Origin: Sharpea porci
GTDB taxonomy: Bacteria > Bacillota_I > Bacilli_A > Erysipelotrichales > Coprobacillaceae
Direction: 5' to 3'
Assembly: GCF_009695655.1 (NCBI RefSeq)
Contig: NZ_VUNM01000008.1
Coordinates: 1 to 64,000 of the forward strand
Length of the DNA stretch: 64,000 nucleotides
In this document: positions 24,586 through 32,875 of the stretch, one piece after another
How positions within the stretch are numbered: the first letter of the stretch is position 1
Layout of the letters: each line of letters starts with the position of its first letter
The notes under the pieces: model-generated
What the model saw: the letters and a program-made list of their open reading frames with translations, nothing else
Databases searched by the model: none
What the model was told of the DNA's origin: nothing
Made by a program: the position numbers and the translations under genes

Positions 24586-25383
24586 ATGTATATTAATTCG
24601 ATAATATCAAAACTTGTTGATCAATATGATGATTTCACAGAGACAGAGAAAATCATAGCTGATTATTTCTTAAAGAATAAGAAGATGGATGATTTTTCAA
24701 TAAGGAATATGAAAAGAAAAATCTTTGTGAGTGAGGCATCCTTGTCTAGGTTTGCCCAGAAAATAGGATTTAGAGGATACCGTGAATTTGTTTATGAATA
24801 CTCACGTATTTTTACAACCCCACAAGATAAAGATTATTCATCCTCTTCAGTAATCAATGTCTATGAACAAATACTGAATCGATTTAATACAATTATCGAT
24901 ATCGATCAAATCAAACGTCTTATTCAATATTTCAAAGCTTATGATCATATACATGTTATTGGCATCGCAAGCTCCGGGTTAGCAGGCGAAGAAATGAAAA
25001 GACGTTTTACAAGATTAGGTGTATTAATGGAGTCTTGTAGTGAAGGCGACTTGATGAAAATTCAATCATTACTCATGACACAACGAAATCTTGTTATTGG
25101 GATCAGTATCTCTGGTACGTCGGATGAAATTGTATTTGCGCTTAAACATGCTCATGAGCGTAAAGCTAGAACGGTATTGATTACAGGAAATACTGAGAAA
25201 AAAGAATATGTTGATGAACTTGTATGTATTCCTGTTTTGGAAAATCTAGATACTGGTAATATCATTTCACCACAGTTTCCTGTTTTGGTATTTATTGATT
25301 TACTTTATAATTCCTATCTCAACGAGAATCAAAACACATTAAAGCTACAGAAAGAAACAGTAGAAATACTGAAGGGGAAATAA
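24586..25383 (+). CDS. RpiR/MurR-family regulator (HTH + SIS)
   Basis: A 265-residue protein: an N-terminal RpiR helix-turn-helix (1-77; IFVSEASLSRFAQKIGFRGYREF) and a C-terminal SIS domain (about 115-250; IGIASSGLAGEEM, GISISGTSDE) that binds sugar phosphates. It probably senses ManNAc-6P or GlcNAc-6P and controls the operon in which it lies. It starts 18 bp after the PTS gene. Confidence 0.9.
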   Translation: MYINSIISKLVDQYDDFTETEKIIADYFLKNKKMDDFSIRNMKRKIFVSEASLSRFAQKIGFRGYREFVYEYSRIFTTPQDKDYSSSSVINVYEQILNRFNTIIDIDQIKRLIQYFKAYDHIHVIGIASSGLAGEEMKRRFTRLGVLMESCSEGDLMKIQSLLMTQRNLVIGISISGTSDEIVFALKHAHERKARTVLITGNTEKKEYVDELVCIPVLENLDTGNIISPQFPVLVFIDLLYNSYLNENQNTLKLQKETVEILKGK

Positions 25384-25384
25384 T

Positions 25385-25813
25385 ATGAAATTCGCATTCA
25401 AAAGATGGCTTTCAGCTTTGATAGATTATGTTATTACTGGCGGAGTCGTAAGTTTATTCTATTTTTGCGCTAACGTATTCTTTCTAGAAGGTACAAGTTG
25501 GAAGGGAGAACTTATGTTGATATCAGCATTAATTAGTATTCTCTTCTTCACTTGTTATATTCCAACAGTACAAGGACAAACCATTGGTCAAAGATTGATG
25601 AAAGTGAAAGTTGTAAACAAGAATAATACAAAGAGAACATATTTACAGAATTTTCTAAGAGAATGTGTTCTTAAATTTGCTTTAGGACCAGTATTTCTTC
25701 TCTTTTCTATAGTCTATTTCATCATCAATAACGTCTTCTTACTTAAAGACATAAATGTAGAAATGCCCTACGATACACTTTTAAAAACAAAAGTATTAAA
25801 TATGGCTTCATAA
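25385..25813 (+). CDS. RDD-family membrane protein 1
   Basis: A 142-residue protein with three to four TM helices and RDD features (RWLSALIDYVITGG near the start; GQTIGQRLMKVKVVN in the middle). The function of the family is not settled; some members are implicated in Na+/H+ exchange. It begins one base after the RpiR stop, so it is in the nan operon. A paralogue of nearly the same length lies at 27756. Confidence 0.85.
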   Translation: MKFAFKRWLSALIDYVITGGVVSLFYFCANVFFLEGTSWKGELMLISALISILFFTCYIPTVQGQTIGQRLMKVKVVNKNNTKRTYLQNFLRECVLKFALGPVFLLFSIVYFIINNVFLLKDINVEMPYDTLLKTKVLNMAS

Positions 25814-25822
25814 CTATGACTT

Positions 25823-25878
25823 AGCACTATCAAGTGACCTCTTACAACAGGTAAGGGTCACGAGATAGTGCTTTTTAT
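25823..25878 (+). terminator. Long terminator hairpin of the nan operon
   Basis: AGCACTATC (25823-25831) pairs with GATAGTGCT (25864-25872); inside, GTGACC pairs with GGTCAC and CTTAC with GTAAG around AACAG; then TTTTTAT. Confidence 0.92.
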
Positions 25879-25937
25879 ATACCAACTCATTTCCAATAAG
25901 ATATCTTTACATCATATTTATGCTTTTTGATGTAGCG

Positions 25938-25982
25938 AATACATACTATAGTTGTTATAAAAAATAAACTATAGTATGTATT
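25938..25982. repeat. Inverted-repeat element, copy B
   Basis: AATACATACTATAGTT (25938-25953) and AACTATAGTATGTATT (25967-25982) form a perfect 16-bp inverted repeat with a 13-nt spacer. The arms match copy A at 20671-20716, while the spacers differ. It stands in the gap between the nan terminator and the DUF5684-like gene; nothing else is clear in 25879-26129. Confidence 0.8.
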
Positions 25983-26129
25983 TGGATGTGAAGTATATGT
26001 GTTTTGTACTATTGATTATTAGAAGCTTAGTATTGAAATATGATCGTCAGTAGCTCTTTCATGATGTTGATTGTTTAATAGATTTAACATGTTGTTTATT
26101 ATAAAATATAGGAAAGGGGGAATGTATTT

Positions 26130-26594
26130 ATGAATGATGCTGATTTGACAGCTGTATATGGTGTGCTTTCATTTATGTGGCTATTCGCAATGGCAATAGG
26201 GATTATCCAAATTATTGGTGTATGGAAGATGTATAAGAAAGCGGGGATACCAGGTTGGCATTCTCTTATACCTATACTGAATATTTATGACTGGTTGAGA
26301 ATGGCTGGCTATAATGTAGTGTGGTCATTAATTGGATCAGTGGGCACTATTTTGGGGATTATCTTTGTGGTTGTAGAGAGTGCTTCCAACAATGAAAACA
26401 CAATGGCAGTCAGTGTAGTCTTAATGGTCATTCTTGGTATTATTGCAGCTGTTCTACAGATTATGGGTTGCTTCAAGATGGCTAAGAGATTTGGCCAGGG
26501 GATTGGTATTGGCTTCTTATTCTTGCTTTTTGCGCCTATTATGTGTATGGTAGCAGGATTTACTCATGACTGGACTTATCATCCTAAGATGTAA
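26130..26594 (+). CDS. DUF5684-like small membrane protein
   Basis: A 154-residue protein with four TM helices. The motif KKAGIPGWHSLIPILNIY after the first helix is the hallmark of this family, whose members often accompany signal peptidases or secreted proteins; the function is unknown. AAAGGGGG precedes ATG 26130. It is alone in its unit, with the inverted repeat copy B about 150 bp upstream. Confidence 0.75.
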   Translation: MNDADLTAVYGVLSFMWLFAMAIGIIQIIGVWKMYKKAGIPGWHSLIPILNIYDWLRMAGYNVVWSLIGSVGTILGIIFVVVESASNNENTMAVSVVLMVILGIIAAVLQIMGCFKMAKRFGQGIGIGFLFLLFAPIMCMVAGFTHDWTYHPKM

Positions 26595-26619
26595 TACTAT
26601 TAAGTAGAAAACAAATATG

Positions 26620-26652
26620 AAAAAACAATCAGAGAAATTCTGGTTGTTTTTA
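26620..26652 (+). terminator. Terminator after the DUF5684-like gene
   Basis: AACAATCAGA pairs with TCTGGTTGTT around GAAAT, followed by TTTTAT. Confidence 0.8.
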
Positions 26653-26750
26653 TATAGAGAAAATAAAGTGCTCATGAAAAACAACACTTATTTTAAATTC
26701 CCCAATTCACAACAACAATCTTTTCGTAGAACTATCATTTCAGGAATCTT

Positions 26751-26857
26751 TTGATATCAATCTTATAATGAACCAAAGGATATCAATTATTATGTTTATT
26801 GTTGGTTGCTAATGACTGCTTTTCATGATTACTACATATTATAAAGAGTAGTATAAT
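26751..26857 (+). promoter_or_regulatory. Dyad and promoter region of the chbG-like gene
   Basis: TTGATATC (26751-26758) and GATATCAA (26779-26786) form an 8-bp inverted repeat, a possible operator. Downstream is TTACTA (26829-26834), 17 bp, TATAAT (26852-26857). Confidence 0.5.
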
Positions 26858-26897
26858 TGTAGAAGAATGCGAGTTTAATAAAATATGGAGGTAAATC

Positions 26898-27668
26898 ATG
26901 AGACAATTAATCATAAGAGCAGATGACCTAGGATATAGTGAAGCTGTTAACTATGGTATTGAGAAGACAGTCAAAGATGGACTTGTTTCATCTGTTGGCC
27001 TGATGCCCAATATGCCAGTAGCAGAACATGGCCTAAAGTTGTTAGAAGGTACACATATAGCTTTAGGACAACATACAAACATCTGTTTAGGTAAACCATG
27101 TGCGAATCCTGACCTCATTCCCTCATTGCTTGATGAGAATGGTTATTTCCATTCTTCTAAAGCCTTTAGAGAGGCTTATAAAGAAGGCAGGGATATTATT
27201 GAGTTAGATGAAGCTGTAATTGAGATTGAAGCACAATATCTACGCTTTAAAGAATTAACAGGACAAGACCCAGATTACTTTGAAGCACATGCTGTAATAA
27301 GTGATCATCTTGTGAAGGCTTTAGCTATTGTCGCAAATAAATATCATTTGCCATTTAATGACATCAATCCAATGGTAGAGGAAGGTACATTCAGAGGAAA
27401 GCCAATACATACTTTACCATTTGGAGCATTTGCCAAGGAATATGATCCATTATCATGCTTACAAGATGGAATACTTCATCACTTAAGTGAAGAAATGCCC
27501 AATGTTGCTATCTTCCATCCTGGCTATCTAGACGACTATATTCTTACGCACTCTTCATTGACTATAAATCGTACTAAAGAAGTCACTATGCTTACAGATA
27601 TCAAGACACGCGAATGGCTCAACAAGGAAGATATTGAACTTATTAATTATAAACAAGCAAATCTCTAA
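26898..27668 (+). CDS. ChbG/HpnK (YdjC)-family carbohydrate deacetylase
   Basis: A 256-residue polysaccharide-deacetylase-like enzyme. Metal-binding motifs are RADDLGYS at the start, GQHTNICLG, a central FEAHAVISDH and the C-terminal FHPGYLD. ChbG removes an acetyl group from chitobiose-6-phosphate; other members act on other acetylated sugars. Being 1 kb downstream of the nan/PTS operon, it fits amino-sugar catabolism. TATGGAGG precedes ATG 26898. The exact substrate is not shown. Confidence 0.85.
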   Translation: MRQLIIRADDLGYSEAVNYGIEKTVKDGLVSSVGLMPNMPVAEHGLKLLEGTHIALGQHTNICLGKPCANPDLIPSLLDENGYFHSSKAFREAYKEGRDIIELDEAVIEIEAQYLRFKELTGQDPDYFEAHAVISDHLVKALAIVANKYHLPFNDINPMVEEGTFRGKPIHTLPFGAFAKEYDPLSCLQDGILHHLSEEMPNVAIFHPGYLDDYILTHSSLTINRTKEVTMLTDIKTREWLNKEDIELINYKQANL

Positions 27669-27755
27669 ATAAATGCTAGAATGTGTTCTCTTTCTAAAAG
27701 TAGGGGACAAATGGTAAAATTGATGTTATTATCAAATTATTATGGGAGGATGAAT

Positions 27756-28187
27756 ATGAAGTTTGCAATAAGAAAATGGTTATCAGCACTTATTGATTTC
27801 GTTATTGATATTGCTGTTATGGGATTATTTTATCTAGGAGCAAGAGGTTATGTAGCAGATGGTGATGTTGGTAAAGGAAATATCATGTTAATTTGTGCGC
27901 TTTTATCCATTGTATTTTTAACTTGTTATGTACCTTATAAGCAGGGACAAACTGTTGGTCAAGTGATCTTTAAAATCAAAGTCATCAACAAAGATGATTC
28001 TAAAAGAACAATCATGCAAATCTTTTTAAGAGAATGTGTGTTGAAATTTCTCTTTGGCCCACTCTTCCTTGTTCTTTCTGCAGTTTATTTCTTAATCAAT
28101 AATGTCATTGTAGTTAAAGACTACAATGTACCATTACCACATGATGCCTTGCTTAAGACAGAAGTCATTGATCTTTCAAAGAAATAG
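27756..28187 (+). CDS. RDD-family membrane protein 2
   Basis: A 143-residue paralogue of the RDD protein at 25385 (KWLSALIDFVIDIAV, GQTVGQVIFKIKVIN, FLRECVLKFLFGP, YFLINNVIVVKDYN). I use ATG 27756 because GGGAGG precedes it and the N-terminus then aligns with the paralogue; a longer frame from 27681 adds an unsupported 25 residues. It is followed after 5 bp by the CapA gene, so the two are probably co-transcribed. Confidence 0.85.
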   Translation: MKFAIRKWLSALIDFVIDIAVMGLFYLGARGYVADGDVGKGNIMLICALLSIVFLTCYVPYKQGQTVGQVIFKIKVINKDDSKRTIMQIFLRECVLKFLFGPLFLVLSAVYFLINNVIVVKDYNVPLPHDALLKTEVIDLSKK

Positions 28188-28192
28188 AATAA

Positions 28193-29377
28193 ATGAAAAA
28201 GAAATACTATAAAATATTCATCATACCAATTATATTCATCATCATATTAATCATTGGTATGAATACATCCCATAAACCAACTATCAATAATACCAGATAT
28301 ACAAATAAGACAAAGATGACAAAGAAAGATACAGGCAAGAAAGTGAGTTTTGTTGCTGTTGGTGATAATATTATTCATGATAAAGTCATGGATACAGCTG
28401 ACTTAGCAGCTGGTAGTGTTGGTGATGGGCAATATGATTTCAAACCTATTTATCAAAATGTCAAAAGTGATATTCAAAATGCAGATATAAGCTTTGTGAA
28501 CCAGGAGACAATTATTGGTGGAGGTCAATCTGGCTATCCATCTTTCAATTCACCTGATGCTGTCTTTGATGCTTTAAAAGATACTGGTTTTGATGTTGTA
28601 AATGGGGCAAGTAATCATGCCATGGATACGGGAGTTGCAAGTATCCAACATATGATACAGCTCTTTAAGAATTCAAATATGAAGCTTTTAGGCCTCTATG
28701 AGAATCCACAGGATGCTAATACAATCCCCGTCATTGAACGTAATGGCATCAAGATTGCTTTTTTAAGCTATACCTATGGCTTAAATAATTCTACAGATAG
28801 CTCGCATGTTTCTCTCTTTGATCAGACTAAAATTACTAACCAAGTCAATCAGGCAAAAAGCCAGGCTGATTTTGTTGTAGTCAGCGCACACTGGGGTGAT
28901 GAATATCAAGACAATATTAATACAATGCAAGAAAACTATGCCAAATTGATGACGAACTTAGGTGTAGACCTAGTTGTAGGTACACATCCACATACGATTC
29001 AGCCAGCTCATTGGTATACCAATACGGAAGGTCATAAAACACTAGTACTTTATTCATTAGGAAATTTTGTCTCAGGACAGAAAGAAGAAAAGAGTATGTA
29101 TGAAGGAATGTTTGGCTGTGATTTTGTCATGAAAGATGGCAAGAAATCTATTGAGAATACAAAGTGGATACCACTCATTAATTACTATCAAGCTCATACA
29201 AAAACAGCTAATACTATTGATGGTTTTAGTGATGTCCGTGTCTATAAGGCAAGTCAGTTTACACCAGAACTTTCAAATAGTTGTGGACTTACTGGTTATA
29301 AGAATATGGTAGTTTCTAAAGAACGCTGTCTAGCACATACAAAACAAGTGATTACAGAAATACCAGTTGTGGAATAA
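28193..29377 (+). CDS. CapA-family (poly-gamma-glutamate synthesis type) metallophosphatase-like protein
   Basis: A 394-residue protein with an N-terminal TM anchor (about 5-24) and an extracellular CapA domain. SFVAVGDNIIH, SFVNQETIIGG, NGASNHAMDTG, VVSAHWGDEY and GTHPHTIQPAHW are family signatures carrying the predicted metal ligands. Family members are linked to capsule polyglutamate, but no capB/capC genes are here, so the substrate is unknown. The gene is 5 bp downstream of RDD protein 2 and is followed by a terminator. Confidence 0.87.
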   Translation: MKKKYYKIFIIPIIFIIILIIGMNTSHKPTINNTRYTNKTKMTKKDTGKKVSFVAVGDNIIHDKVMDTADLAAGSVGDGQYDFKPIYQNVKSDIQNADISFVNQETIIGGGQSGYPSFNSPDAVFDALKDTGFDVVNGASNHAMDTGVASIQHMIQLFKNSNMKLLGLYENPQDANTIPVIERNGIKIAFLSYTYGLNNSTDSSHVSLFDQTKITNQVNQAKSQADFVVVSAHWGDEYQDNINTMQENYAKLMTNLGVDLVVGTHPHTIQPAHWYTNTEGHKTLVLYSLGNFVSGQKEEKSMYEGMFGCDFVMKDGKKSIENTKWIPLINYYQAHTKTANTIDGFSDVRVYKASQFTPELSNSCGLTGYKNMVVSKERCLAHTKQVITEIPVVE

Positions 29378-29404
29378 GAGGATCCTGATGGATTCTCTTT
29401 TTTA
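29377..29404 (+). terminator. Terminator after the CapA gene
   Basis: AGAGGATCC pairs with GGATTCTCT around TGAT (one wobble), then six T. Confidence 0.85.
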
Positions 29405-29437
29405 AAACAAAATACACTAAGAGAATTCTTAGTGTAT
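29403..29437 (-). terminator. Terminator of the DUF1294 gene
   Basis: ATACACTAAG (29412-29421) pairs perfectly with CTTAGTGTAT (29428-29437). On the minus strand the T-rich tail lies toward 29403. Confidence 0.75.
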
Positions 29438-29689
29438 ATAACGATAGATAAGAATAAGCTGGATAATCATGAGTAATGGAACAGGGTAACGGAATTTGTT
29501 TTTTCTGATCTTGTGATGAAAAGAAAACATGCCTGCAAATCCTCCAAAAGCACCACCAATGATACAAAAAAAGAGAAGTGTTGCTTCAGGAATACGCCAT
29601 TGATGTGTTTTAGCTTTAAGTTTATCTATGCCAAATAAGATATAAGTGATGATATTAATAATGATGTAATAAATCAATATTGGTTGCAT
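29429..29689 (-). CDS. DUF1294 small membrane protein
   Basis: An 86-residue protein with two to three TM helices. FGIDKLKAKTHQWRIPEATLL and GGAFGGFAGMFSFHHKIRKNKF are diagnostic of DUF1294. The function is unknown. The minus-strand AGGAG lies 8 nt before ATG 29689; an upstream in-frame ATG at 29710 would place the RBS inside the gene. It is convergent with capA. Confidence 0.85.
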   Translation of the reverse strand: MQPILIYYIIINIITYILFGIDKLKAKTHQWRIPEATLLFFCIIGGAFGGFAGMFSFHHKIRKNKFRYPVPLLMIIQLILIYRYIH

Positions 29690-29788
29690 TGTCTTTACTC
29701 CTGTTGTCATTATTCTAACGAAATACTGTTTATTTGTCTAATAGGGATTGTTGTTGGTATAATGGAGGTGAAAGAAAGTGGTGATCGT

Positions 29789-30559
29789 ATGAAACATGCC
29801 GTATTAATTACAGGTGCATCTAGTGGGATTGGTCAGGCAAGCGCAAGATTGTTTGCGAAAAAGGGTTATGATCTTATTCTTATTGGTAGAAATAAGGATG
29901 CGTTGAGAGAATTGGAAGATGAGTTGTCTTTTTGTGATATTGAAGTATTAAGTGTTGTGAAGGATTTGAGTAAGAAGCATGCGGTTGAGGAATTATATGA
30001 AATGTTGAAAGATTATCCAATAGAAATCCTTATGAATAATGCAGGCTTTGGGGATTATGGGAAGTTTCTAGAGAGTGATTATCGTAAGAATAGAGATATG
30101 ATCAAAGTCAATATTCTCGCCCTGACAGAAATGACATATCGCTTTGGCAATCTCATGGTAGAAAGAGGAAAAGGGAAAATCCTTAATGTCGCTTCAGTCG
30201 CCGGCTTGTGTCCAGGTCCCTATATGAATGTCTATTATGCTTCAAAGGCTTATGTGCTCTCTTTTAGTGAAGCAATGGCAGAAGAACTCAAAGGTACAGG
30301 TGTGACTTGTACATGTCTATGTCCTGGACCTACACAAACCAACTTCTGGCAAAGAGCCAATGTGACAGCTTCACCTATTATGAAAATTTTCAAACCTGAT
30401 ACTGCTGATCATGTTGCTTACAAAGGCATAGAAGGCTTAATGAAGAATAGGATCGTTGTATTTAATAATATATCAGGACAGTTATTGAATTTAGCTGTTA
30501 GAGTGATGCCAAGAGCTGTGATAAGAAAAAGTGTCGGATTTATGAATGGGAGACGATAA
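29789..30559 (+). CDS. Short-chain dehydrogenase/reductase
   Basis: A 256-residue Rossmann oxidoreductase of the SDR type. The cofactor motif TGASSGIG is at 8-15, NNAG follows the fourth strand, and the catalytic pair is Tyr149/Lys153 in YYASK. The substrate is unknown; sequence character is near the DltE/YqjQ-like SDRs. ATG 29789 is preferred, with GGTGAT just before it; a longer frame through ATG 29762 overlaps a TATAAT promoter element. Its stop codon overlaps the start of the next gene. Confidence 0.87.
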   Translation: MKHAVLITGASSGIGQASARLFAKKGYDLILIGRNKDALRELEDELSFCDIEVLSVVKDLSKKHAVEELYEMLKDYPIEILMNNAGFGDYGKFLESDYRKNRDMIKVNILALTEMTYRFGNLMVERGKGKILNVASVAGLCPGPYMNVYYASKAYVLSFSEAMAEELKGTGVTCTCLCPGPTQTNFWQRANVTASPIMKIFKPDTADHVAYKGIEGLMKNRIVVFNNISGQLLNLAVRVMPRAVIRKSVGFMNGRR

Positions 30560-31050
30560 TGAAAGAAGAGCGTGTTGTTCATCCATTAGCACCCATTGTT
30601 GATGAAGAATGTGAAATATTGATATTGGGCAGTCTACCGTCAGTAAAGTCACGAGAAGAACATTTTTATTATGCCAACAAACAAAACAGGTTCTGGAAAG
30701 TCATCAGTGCTATCTATCATGAAGACTTATCCACAAATAAAGAAAAAGAAGAAGTTCTTCTCAAACACCATATCGCTTTGTGGGATAGTATTCATAGCTG
30801 CATCATTAAAGGCAGCAGTGATGCATCTATTAAAGATGTTATTCCCAACGACATACCACAACTCATCAATCATACCCATATCCATACCATCATCTGTAAT
30901 GGTAAGACAAGTGAAAAGTATTACAAGAAATATCTCGAAGACAAAACACATATTACCCCTATCACTTTACCCTCCACATCATCAGCTAATGCATCCTACT
31001 CTCTAGAAAAACTTATTGAACTCTATACGAATGCATTAAAACAGGCTTGA
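30559..31050 (+). CDS. DNA-deoxyinosine (hypoxanthine) glycosylase, UDG family 6 type
   Basis: A 163-residue DNA repair enzyme of the uracil-DNA glycosylase superfamily. HPLAPIVDEECEILILGSLPSVKSRE, the YANKQNRFWKVI motif and the C-terminal LPSTSSANA match the hypoxanthine-DNA glycosylase group. It should excise deaminated adenine (hypoxanthine) from DNA. The ATG shares the A of the SDR stop codon, so the two are translationally coupled, although no functional link is evident. Confidence 0.85.
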   Translation: MKEERVVHPLAPIVDEECEILILGSLPSVKSREEHFYYANKQNRFWKVISAIYHEDLSTNKEKEEVLLKHHIALWDSIHSCIIKGSSDASIKDVIPNDIPQLINHTHIHTIICNGKTSEKYYKKYLEDKTHITPITLPSTSSANASYSLEKLIELYTNALKQA

Positions 31051-31101
31051 AATCACCATAATTTCCTATATGATAGTAATATGATGTAAGGAGAAAAAAT
31101 A

Positions 31102-31566
31102 ATGATTGCGAAATACTTATGGATCTTTTTTATTTCAATGGTTCCCATTGTTGAACTACGTGGAGCTATTCCTGTATCACAGGGATTAGGTCTACCAATG
31201 GTTACATCTTATATTATATGTATATTAGGAAATATGCTTCCTGTTCCTTTCATTTATTTATTTGCAAGAAGATTACTTGAATGGGGAAAGGATAAGCCTG
31301 TTGTTGGAAAGTTCTTTACGTTCTGTCTTGAAAAGGGTGAGAAGGGCGGAAAGAAGCTGACTGAGAAAGCCGGTAGAGGGACTTTTGTCGCACTGATGTT
31401 ATTTGTAGGTATTCCACTACCTGGTACAGGTGCCTGGACTGGTACACTTGCGGCAAGTATTCTTGATATGGACTTCAAGGAAACAGTTGCGGCTGTCATG
31501 CTTGGTGTATTGCTTGCAGGTATTATTATGATGGTGGCAAGTGCAATTGGATTTAGTTTGGTTTAA
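31102..31566 (+). CDS. Small multidrug export-like membrane protein (COG2426 type)
   Basis: A 154-residue membrane protein. VPIVELRGAIPVSQGLGLP at the N-terminus and PLPGTGAWTGTLAAS in the middle are diagnostic of the Sm_multidrug_ex family; the transport role is annotated by homology only. AAGGAG precedes ATG 31102. It is monocistronic with a terminator. Confidence 0.85.
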   Translation: MIAKYLWIFFISMVPIVELRGAIPVSQGLGLPMVTSYIICILGNMLPVPFIYLFARRLLEWGKDKPVVGKFFTFCLEKGEKGGKKLTEKAGRGTFVALMLFVGIPLPGTGAWTGTLAASILDMDFKETVAAVMLGVLLAGIIMMVASAIGFSLV

Positions 31567-31588
31567 GGTCACATTTGTGGCCTTTTTC
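31565..31588 (+). terminator. Terminator after the small export protein
   Basis: AAGGTCAC pairs with GTGGCCTT (one wobble), followed by TTTCTTTTT. Confidence 0.8.
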
Positions 31589-31624
31589 TTTTTGTAATAG
31601 AAGCTAGTCTTTAGACGGTTGAGT

Positions 31625-32325
31625 GTGCGAAATAATAAACAACCTGCTATGCAGGTGGATGACAAGAAAAGTACACAAAAACATCACCGTTCCTTCTATA
31701 ATGGTAAGTGTTCAAGTTACCGCAAAAAGAAAGGAACGGTGATGTCTCATGGCTCATAAAGCCAATTCACTATCGCATACAAAAGTATAGACGAAAAGAA
31801 ATATATGGTCAATATCGAAAAGACCTAAAGGAAATCATAAAGGAACTCTGAAGGTAAAAGGGAGTGGAAATAGTAGAAGGACATCTCATGCCGGACCACG
31901 TGCATCTTCTTCTCGAGATTCCTTTAAAGCTGAGCGTAAGCTACCTGAAGGGGAAGTCAGCGTTGATGATGTTGGACAGACATGCAAATTTGAAGTACAA
32001 GTTTGGAAAAAATTTTTGGCCTAAAGGATTCTATGTGTCGACAGTAGGACTGAATATAGCAACTGTGGAAAAATACATCCGAGAGCAGGAGATGCATGAC
32101 CAAATGGTGGATAAGCTGAGTGTCAAGGACTATGGGGATCCATTTTCAAACGCACGAAGAGAAAAGAAGAGAAAAAGGAAAAATAAGAGACAAGAAAACA
32201 AAGTAGTGAAAAAAGTAAAAAAGAATCCTTTTGAGGGAAAGCAAGCGCCTTTAGACGCGAGCAGGTATTACAGGCTTATAGCCGCAGTTCAAACCACGCC
32301 TTTTAGGCGTGGTTTTGATTATAAC
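31625..32325 (+). mobile_element. Decayed IS200-like (IS200/IS605 family) insertion sequence
   Basis: Left-end hairpin ACCTGC-TAT-GCAGGT (31642-31656). Then comes a 15-bp inverted repeat, 31681-31695 with 31731-31745, which in IS200 leaders blocks outside transcription and hides the tnpA ribosome site. The tnpA remnant follows, and then the right-end hairpin AAACCACGCC-TTTTA-GGCGTGGTTT (32291-32315). Boundaries are approximate because IS200 elements make no target duplication. No tnpB is present. Confidence 0.8.
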
Positions 32326-32349
32326 ATAAAAACGAATCAGCCTTACTGA
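31749..32349 (+). pseudogene. tnpA: tnpA remnant, Y1 (HUH) transposase of IS200
   Basis: The 5' part reads MAHKANSLSHTK from ATG 31749, then a stop. The next homologous stretch (KYRRK from 31783) is in another frame and lacks about 13 codons, so there is an internal deletion with a frameshift. Two stops follow in that frame (31849-31851 and 31855-31857). From 31858 the frame is open and holds the HUH motif PDHVHLL and the catalytic Tyr in VEKYIREQE. The frame runs through the right-end hairpin and out of the element to 32349. A functional transposase cannot be made. Confidence 0.85.
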
Positions 32350-32717
32350 TCCGTTTCGATAATATCATGAAAATATGTTTTAAAAGCTGTTACTGTCTCT
32401 TGGGAAATATAGTGTTCAAGACGACAGGCATCTTTACGGGCAATATCTTCAGCTACACCAATATGAAGAAGTATTGTTGTGAGTAATTGATGTCTTTCAT
32501 AAATCATTCTACCAACACTTAAGCCACTAGGGGATAAAGAGATATGTCCCTTTTCATCTATTTCAACCAAGCCTTTCTCTTTGAGTCGTTTCATTTGTTG
32601 GGAGATGGTTGGCTTGGAATAATGCATTTCATGAGCTAAATCAATACTGCGTACATAACCATTACGTTCTTTGAGTATTAATATTGTTTCTAGATACATT
32701 TCTGTTGATTCACTCAT
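32343..32717 (-). CDS. DtxR/MntR-family metal-dependent regulator
   Basis: A 124-residue repressor. N-terminal winged helix (YVRSIDLAHEMHYSKPTISQQMKRLKEKGLVEID) and a dimerisation/metal domain (RHQLLTTILLHIGV, KDACRLEHYIS), without the SH3-like third domain, as in MntR. It should bind DNA when loaded with Fe(II) or Mn(II). Divergent transcription from the feo genes and three TTAGT/ACTAA-type dyads between them point to Fe-dependent control of feo. ATG 32717 is chosen, with GAGGTGA 6 nt upstream. Its 3' end meets the IS200 remnant. Confidence 0.9.
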   Translation of the reverse strand: MSESTEMYLETILILKERNGYVRSIDLAHEMHYSKPTISQQMKRLKEKGLVEIDEKGHISLSPSGLSVGRMIYERHQLLTTILLHIGVAEDIARKDACRLEHYISQETVTAFKTYFHDIIETDQ

Positions 32718-32781
32718 TGTCTTCACCTCACTCTTATTTTATCAATAATAAGTTAGGCAGGTCAAACATTGTGCACTATCG

Positions 32782-32858
32782 AATTAGTTTTTACTAACTT
32801 TAGGCTTGACAGGCCTAGTAAGTTATACTAAACTAACAGTAGTTAGTAAAGACTAATT
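32782..32858 (+). promoter_or_regulatory. feo promoter with three DtxR-type operator dyads
   Basis: Site 1 TTAGT-TTTT-ACTAA (32784-32797); site 2 TAGTA-AGTTA-TACTA (32816-32830); site 3 TTAGT-AAAG-ACTAA (32843-32856). Between and through them runs the promoter TTGACA (32806-32811), 17 bp, TAAACT (32829-32834). Sites 1 and 3 are near-identical in opposite orientation. Confidence 0.75.
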
Positions 32859-32875
32859 AGAAAGAGGGCATACAT

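Noticed and set aside
29684-29788. Longer N-terminus for the SDR protein
   Set aside because: It would overlap the divergent DUF1294 start and a TATAAT-like promoter, and the Rossmann motif begins normally from ATG 29789.
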